Source of the DNA: Trichodesmium sp. MAG_R04
GTDB taxonomy: Bacteria; Cyanobacteriota; Cyanobacteriia; Cyanobacteriales; Microcoleaceae
Reading direction: 5' to 3'
Length of the DNA stretch: 10,295 bases
NCBI GenBank assembly: GCA_023356515.1
Contig: JAKQYG010000108.1
Coordinates: 1 to 10,295 of the forward strand
Each line of letters starts with the position of its first letter. Positions within the stretch are counted from its first letter, which is position 1. This document shows, one piece after another, positions 6,382 to 10,295 of this stretch. The notes beneath the pieces were generated by a model. The model was not told the origin of the DNA and did no database searches. It worked only from the letters and a program-made list of their open reading frames with translations. A program made the translations under genes and the position numbers.

Positions 6382-7446
6382 ATGTTTTTAAATTTTGAAT
6401 CAGTTTTAATTGTTACCTATGGTAGAAGTGGCTCAACTTTACTGCAAGGTATTTTGAATAATATTGATGGAGTTTTGCTCAGAGGTGAAAATAATAATTT
6501 TATTTACGGACTATATGAAGCTTACAAAAAATTGATAGATACTTGTAATAATCAAAATAATCAAAATACTTCTCAAACTAATCATCCTTGGTATGGAACA
6601 GAAGAAATAAATCTAGAATTATTTTTAGATGACTGTCAGCAAATGGTTAGAAATATTTTATTGGCTGATAAAAAAAATGATAAAAATATTGTCTGTTACG
6701 GGTTTAAAGAAATTCGATATTTTGAAGTCTATCAACAACAAAAAAGTATTGCTGATTACTTAGATTTTATCGCTAAAATTTTTCCCAAACCTGCTTTTAT
6801 TTTTAATGTTAGAAATCTAGATGATGTCTTAAAAAGTGGTTGGTGGGCAAATGGGGATCAAGTAAAATCTAGAAATCAACTTATGCAGCTTCAAAATGCT
6901 TTTTATACCTATAAAAAAACTCACCCAGAGAATACATTTATAATTTCCTACGAGGAAGTAGTTTCACAATCAGATAATTTTCAATTATTATTTAGTTTTT
7001 TGGGTGCTGAATATCCAGAAAATATTGATAAAATTTTATCCATTCCCCACAGTTACGGTTCTAAGAATATTCAGACTTATCAAAATTTTATGCTTAAACT
7101 CACACCACCATCTTTATATAATCATTTATTTCGCGTCTGCCAAATTGATAATGTGCCAAACAAGATATTACCTGGTCAAGAATTTAATCTTGCTGGTGTA
7201 GTTATTCCCACAAATAATCAAATTTCTGTTTCGGCAATATATACAGTTTATTCTGGTCAAGTAATTCAAGGGGAATTCGGTTTAAGTTCTCCAGTATATG
7301 GCAAGAAGTATCCTGGAGTTAAGGTTAGTAAAAATGCTCGTTTTAAATTTCATAATATTATTGTTAATGAGTTAGCAAAATTAAATATATTTGTTGAAAT
7401 AAATAATTATCAAAAAATAGAAATAGCTACACTTTATGCATCTTAA
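6382..7446 (+). CDS. PAPS-dependent sulfotransferase with C-terminal beta-rich extension
   Basis: A 354-residue protein that should transfer sulfate from PAPS to a hydroxyl or amino group, likely on a glycan. The 5'-phosphosulfate loop is TYGRSGSTLL (residues 12-21), at the usual place behind the first strand. The 3'-phosphate site is FNVRNLDDVLKSG with R144 and S152 eight residues apart, the spacing normal for sulfotransferases. The catalytic domain appears to end near residue 230. Residues about 245-354 are extra and strand-rich, including LPGQEFNLAGVVIP and FGLSSPVYGKKYPG, and resemble an accessory beta-sandwich; I cannot name the family. Neither signal peptide nor Shine-Dalgarno is present; the ATG at 6382 lies just before the conserved first strand, so a later start is excluded. 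It follows the TPR-glycosyltransferase gene by 110 bases and may share its transcript. Acceptor unknown. Confidence 0.85.
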   Translation: MFLNFESVLIVTYGRSGSTLLQGILNNIDGVLLRGENNNFIYGLYEAYKKLIDTCNNQNNQNTSQTNHPWYGTEEINLELFLDDCQQMVRNILLADKKNDKNIVCYGFKEIRYFEVYQQQKSIADYLDFIAKIFPKPAFIFNVRNLDDVLKSGWWANGDQVKSRNQLMQLQNAFYTYKKTHPENTFIISYEEVVSQSDNFQLLFSFLGAEYPENIDKILSIPHSYGSKNIQTYQNFMLKLTPPSLYNHLFRVCQIDNVPNKILPGQEFNLAGVVIPTNNQISVSAIYTVYSGQVIQGEFGLSSPVYGKKYPGVKVSKNARFKFHNIIVNELAKLNIFVEINNYQKIEIATLYAS

Positions 7447-7588
7447 ATTTTCTGACTACAAATGATCGATATCTGCAAAAGACTTTTTCAGCAAACCCCA
7501 TTTAGGATTTCTATAGCCTAATTTACCACTTTTGTGTAATATAAGTTAATATTTAGTTAAAAATGTTAATAATTATCCTATATTTCCT

Positions 7589-9142
7589 ATGTCTTCAAAA
7601 AAGACTATACAAAAATCAAAAATTGTGGTATGCGGTGCGGGTATTGGTGGCCTGACCACAGCAGCCTTATTGGCCCACAGAGGCTACGAAGTCCAGATAT
7701 TTGACCAAGCGATTATTCCCGGTGGTTGTGCCTCAACTTTCAAACGGCGTGGTTTCACTTTCGATGTCGGTGCAACTCAAGTCGCAGGGTTGGAACCTGG
7801 TGGCATCCATCACCGCATTTTCTCAGAATTGGGAATAGAGATCCCAAAAGCTACCTATTGCGACCCTGCCTGTGCGGTATTTCTCCCCGGGGAAACTGAA
7901 TCTATCAATGTGTGGCGGGACCCCCAAAAATGGCAGGAAGAAAGAAAACGGCAATTTCCGGGTAGTGAACCCTTTTGGCAATTAATGACAAAACTGTTTG
8001 AAGCAAGTTGGAAGTTTCAAAGCCGTGACCCAGTTTTGCCCCCCCGAAATATTTGGGATTTCTGGCAGTTAGTAAAAGCAGTGCGCCCGGATACTCTAAT
8101 TACAGTACCATTTACTTTAATGACAGTAGCAGACGCATTACGGTTATGTGGTTTAAATGATAATCTGCGGTTGAAAACTTTTCTAGATTTACAACTGAAA
8201 CTTTATTCTCAAGTTGGTACAGAGGAAACAGCTTTACTTTATGCTGCCACTGCTTTAGCTGTTTCTCAAGCTCCTCAAGGTTTATACCATCTCCAGGGAA
8301 GTATGCAAGTTTTGAGCGATCGCCTAGTTGCAGGTCTAAAAAGAGATGGAGGTAAGCTATTTATGGGTCATACTGTTGAAAATATATATGTAGATAATGG
8401 CAAAGCTAATGCGGTGAGAATTAGAAATCAGAAAACTGGGGAAACTTGGGTAGAAATTGCTGATCATGTTGTGGCAAATGTCACCGTACAAAACTTAGTT
8501 AAATTAGTGGCAAATAAAAATCAATTACATAGGTCACACCCAATGTCTGGTTACAAAAACCGAGTTGATAAACTCCCCTCTCCTTGGGGTGCATTTGTGA
8601 TGTATTTAGGAGTCGATGAAAGTGCTATTCCGACAAATTGCCCGCCCCATTTGCAATTTTTCTATGATTATGATGGTCCTATAGGGGAAAATAATTCTTT
8701 GTTTGTGTCAGTAAGTCATCCGGGAGATGGTCGCGCCCCCAAGGGCAAAGCGACAATTACTGCTTCGAGTTTTACCGATACTCAGATTTGGCGACATTGC
8801 CAAGATTATCAGGAATTGAAGCGGAAATATACAGAGGAGGCGATCGCTCGTTTGAATAAATATTTTTATTTAAAACCAGAAACAATAGTTTATCAGGAAG
8901 CTGCCACACCTCGTACCTTTGTCAAATTCACCGCAAGGGATGAAGGCATAGTTGGTGGTGTTGGTCAGCGTCTGACAACTTTCGGACCTTTTGGAATTGC
9001 TAATCGGACTTCAATTCGAGATTTGTGGTTAGTGGGAGATTCGACTCATCCGGGAGAGGGTACGGCGGGAGTGTCTTATTCGGCATTGACTGTAGTGCGA
9101 CAGATTGAAGCAGAGGAAGAGTTAACTGGGCTTTTCAGCTAA
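7589..9142 (+). CDS. crtD: Carotenoid 3',4'-desaturase (CrtD), FAD-dependent
   Basis: A 517-residue flavoprotein of the phytoene desaturase/carotene isomerase superfamily. The N-terminal dinucleotide fold has GAGIGG (residues 16-21) with acidic D39 at the end of the second strand, then PGGCASTFKRRGFTFDVGATQ (about 44-63) and VAGLEPGGIHH. The C-terminal FAD signature is LWLVGDSTHPGEGTAGVSYSA around D484. The CAST and QVAGLEPGG motifs, the length and the absence of a CrtISO-like start fit the cyanobacterial CrtD group, which desaturates C-3',4' in myxoxanthophyll synthesis at the membrane. The sister enzymes CrtISO/CrtH and CrtO are the alternatives. Codon composition is clearly more GC-rich than the two preceding genes. 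No strong Shine-Dalgarno precedes the ATG. It lies 142 bases after the sulfotransferase and probably has its own promoter. It converges on petN. Confidence 0.82.
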   Translation: MSSKKTIQKSKIVVCGAGIGGLTTAALLAHRGYEVQIFDQAIIPGGCASTFKRRGFTFDVGATQVAGLEPGGIHHRIFSELGIEIPKATYCDPACAVFLPGETESINVWRDPQKWQEERKRQFPGSEPFWQLMTKLFEASWKFQSRDPVLPPRNIWDFWQLVKAVRPDTLITVPFTLMTVADALRLCGLNDNLRLKTFLDLQLKLYSQVGTEETALLYAATALAVSQAPQGLYHLQGSMQVLSDRLVAGLKRDGGKLFMGHTVENIYVDNGKANAVRIRNQKTGETWVEIADHVVANVTVQNLVKLVANKNQLHRSHPMSGYKNRVDKLPSPWGAFVMYLGVDESAIPTNCPPHLQFFYDYDGPIGENNSLFVSVSHPGDGRAPKGKATITASSFTDTQIWRHCQDYQELKRKYTEEAIARLNKYFYLKPETIVYQEAATPRTFVKFTARDEGIVGGVGQRLTTFGPFGIANRTSIRDLWLVGDSTHPGEGTAGVSYSALTVVRQIEAEEELTGLFS

Positions 9143-9292
9143 GTAGGGCAAAACAGGAATTCCTATTTGATTTTTTTGAAAAAATATAATTATAAATAAT
9201 AGTACAGCCAACTATAATAATCCCATCTAATTCATGAAATAAATATACTGCTTGAAAATGGCTCTTATTAAGTAGTCTTTGTGTATAAATTC

Positions 9293-9328
9293 AAGATGAG
9301 ATAGGTTTGTAATCTATCCCATCTTTTT
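9293..9328 (+). terminator. Hairpin terminator between convergent crtD and petN
   Basis: AAGATGAGATAG (9293-9304) pairs with CTATCCCATCTT (9314-9325) around a 9-base loop, with one A-C mismatch on the plus strand. A T-run (9324-9328) follows, which suits termination of crtD transcripts. On the minus strand the mismatch becomes a G-U pair, giving a better stem but a poor T-tract, so it might also slow petN transcription. Confidence 0.65.
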
Positions 9329-9403
9329 GATGATTAGATTATAATTGTTAGTCTGATGAACAGCAAAAAAAGAATAAAGTTTCTGGAAACTAATACCTAA
9401 TTT

Positions 9404-9493
9404 TTAGAAACCGTTACGACCCCAAATCACCATTGAAATAGAGAAGCCGAAAATAACTAACAGGGAAACCCAGCCTAATGACAAAATATCCAT
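9404..9493 (-). CDS. petN: Cytochrome b6f complex subunit VIII (PetN)
   Basis: A 29-codon gene easily missed by length filters. Its product is the single-span PetN subunit of the cytochrome b6f complex in the thylakoid membrane, which links the photosystems by plastoquinol-plastocyanin electron transfer and is needed for complex stability. The reading is MDILSLGWVSLLVIF then GFSISMVIWGRNGF and TAA. The conserved LGWVS start, hydrophobic core (about residues 7-24) and WGRNG ending match PetN, and the length is exactly that of the family. The protein is intact. It is transcribed leftward, convergent with crtD. Upstream is a plausible promoter and, further out, a MITE-like element whose near end is about 108 bases from the ATG. 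Confidence 0.95.
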   Translation of the reverse strand: MDILSLGWVSLLVIFGFSISMVIWGRNGF

Positions 9494-9533
9494 AACTGCT
9501 TTCAAAAAAAAATAAAAATTTACTCCAGATACT

Positions 9534-9562
9534 ATAATATTTTATTTATGGCATTTTGACTA
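9534..9562 (-). promoter_or_regulatory. Possible petN promoter
   Basis: On the minus strand TAGTCA (9562-9557, 4 of 6 to the -35 consensus) is 17 bases from TATTAT (9539-9534, 5 of 6 to the -10). The leader would be about 35 bases and A/T-rich. The region is so AT-rich that chance matches are likely, so this is tentative. Confidence 0.35.
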
Positions 9563-9600
9563 TAAGAAAATCAAATAGAACAGAATATTAATAATAAGAA

Positions 9601-9694
9601 TCAGGACTGACGCATAACCACTATATATAGTAGGGGTTGACGGCGGTCAACCCCTACAGATGGTGTATATTTTCATATTTTGCCTAAGTCCTGA
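9601..9694. mobile_element. 94-bp MITE-like inverted-repeat element
   Basis: The left end TCAGGACTGACGCA and the inverted right end TCAGGACTTAGGCA match at 12 of 14 positions. Each differs from the TCAGGACTTACGCA form that I recall as frequent in Nostoc-type genomes. Inside is a perfect 12-bp stem, GTAGGGGTTGAC (9630-9641) and GTCAACCCCTAC (9646-9657), with a 4-base loop. It has no coding capacity. I see no clear target-site duplication, so insertion by transposition is inferred. The inner hairpin could be a strong RNA structure on either strand. Confidence 0.65.
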
Positions 9695-9786
9695 ATAATG
9701 TGTAATTTATTTTATTTGTCACCCCTCCAGGATAGATCTTCAGGTAGGGCAGTTTCTATTTCCAATTATAGCAAGACTTTTCAGAA

Positions 9787-10086
9787 ATGGTATTATTATT
9801 TATTGACGCTCCTCAGGTGGGAAATAAATTTCGATTAGCTTTATTAGTCCGTGGTTTTCTGAATAGAATTTCCTATACACTTTACCTCATAGCCATCAAA
9901 ATTTCCGATTTATCAATTGTTGCTCTTATCACAACTTTTAGTTCCTTATTTTTGTTAATAACTTCACCATTAATTGTGGGGGGATTTCCTCAGTTACTTA
10001 ATATAATTGGTGTTTTATTAATTGTTTACTGTTGTATTGGGAAAAATAATTCTCAAAGAAAAAAAATATCAAAGAACGATTGTTAG
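9787..10086 (+). pseudogene. EamA/DMT-like transporter remnant (about half length or less)
   Basis: A 99-codon frame with a hydrophobic, multi-span product. The stretch LLVRGFLNRISYTLYLIAIK followed by SDLSIVALITTFSSLFLLIT and LLNIIGVLLIVYC follows the order of an EamA half-domain (drug/metabolite transporter superfamily). Full proteins have two such halves and about 300 residues. Here the first spans and the whole second half are missing, and the usual Gly-Glu after the fourth span is not evident (LIVGGFPQ). An in-frame stop lies at 9769-9771, just upstream. The tail is lysine/serine-rich. It could instead be a small novel membrane protein. The call rests on pattern only. Confidence 0.5.
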
Positions 10087-10239
10087 GTGCAGAAATTATG
10101 GTTTAATGGGTACTTTTAATTACTATTTCTTAACTTAAATAATAAAAAATATGACATTTGATTTACAAACAAGATGTATCCGCTCAGTAAATAGGGGTAA
10201 GAAGAGAAAAAGTACAGGTAGTGTTGTAGAATAAGACTC

Positions 10240-10295
10240 ATGACGCAAAAACTATCATCAGAGAAATTAATGGCTACATTACTGCAATCAATTAA
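10240..10295 (+). CDS. Start of an unidentified open frame cut by the right edge
   Basis: ATG at 10240 opens MTQKLSSEKLMATLLQSI and runs open to the window end; a second in-frame ATG is at 10270. No Shine-Dalgarno is obvious and only 18 codons are visible, so it could be a true gene start or chance. No function is assigned. Confidence 0.35.
   Translation, partial: MTQKLSSEKLMATLLQSI

Noticed and set aside
7004..7201. 65-codon plus-strand frame
   Set aside because: It is inside the sulfotransferase gene in another frame; its hydrophobic product is an artefact of AT-rich codons.
7473..7493. Possible terminator after the sulfotransferase (CTGCAAAAG / CTTTTTCAG)
   Set aside because: The two arms leave a loop of about one base and contain a mismatch, so a stable hairpin is unlikely.
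7589..9142. Naming the desaturase as carotene isomerase CrtISO (CrtH)
   Set aside because: CrtISO shares the fold but I recall different N-terminal signature residues. The CASTFKRRGFTFDVGATQ and VAGLEPGG motifs fit CrtD better.
10151..10234. 27-codon plus-strand frame near the right edge
   Set aside because: Too short, basic and unrecognised, with no ribosome binding site. Nothing separates it from chance.

Overview
The window looks like filamentous, heterocystous-type cyanobacterial DNA (Nostoc/Anabaena relatives). Three lines of evidence support this: a complete petN gene for a cytochrome b6f subunit, a myxoxanthophyll-type carotenoid desaturase, and three HIP1 octamers (GCGATCGC at 6173-6180, 8316-8323 and 8840-8847). 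A small repeat element with TCAGGACT-type inverted ends, a kind common in Nostoc-like genomes, agrees. The genus cannot be fixed from this sequence.

Left part, 1-2308, minus strand. Transcription runs right to left through a CAP-domain lipoprotein, a MoaD/ThiS-like sulfur-carrier protein and threonine synthase (thrC, whose 3' end lies outside the window). thrC has a good candidate promoter of its own with a perfect inverted repeat directly upstream. The sulfur carrier has the diglycine that normally ends the protein, but six more residues follow it.

Middle part, 2309-7446. After a 429-base gene-poor stretch comes a 1177-residue protein made of many TPR repeats, an embedded glycosyltransferase domain of the GT31/Fringe type and a short second TPR block. 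It is followed on the same strand by a PAPS-dependent sulfotransferase with an extra C-terminal beta-rich region. Together they look like a surface-glycan glycosylation and sulfation module (inference). The TPR gene is evolving at the DNA level: it holds 210-bp tandem copies, a one-TPR deletion junction, and a C-terminal TPR now cut off by nonsense codons. Both genes are visibly more AT-rich than the next one.

Right part, 7447-10295. crtD (carotenoid 3',4'-desaturase) on the plus strand converges on the 29-codon petN on the minus strand, with a strong hairpin terminator between them. Upstream of petN sits a 94-bp MITE-like element. It is followed by a 99-codon plus-strand frame that resembles half of an EamA/DMT transporter, probably a remnant. 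A short open frame runs off the right edge.

The genes do not form one pathway. The most coherent unit is the TPR-glycosyltransferase plus sulfotransferase pair. No rRNA, tRNA, CRISPR array or complete insertion sequence was seen.
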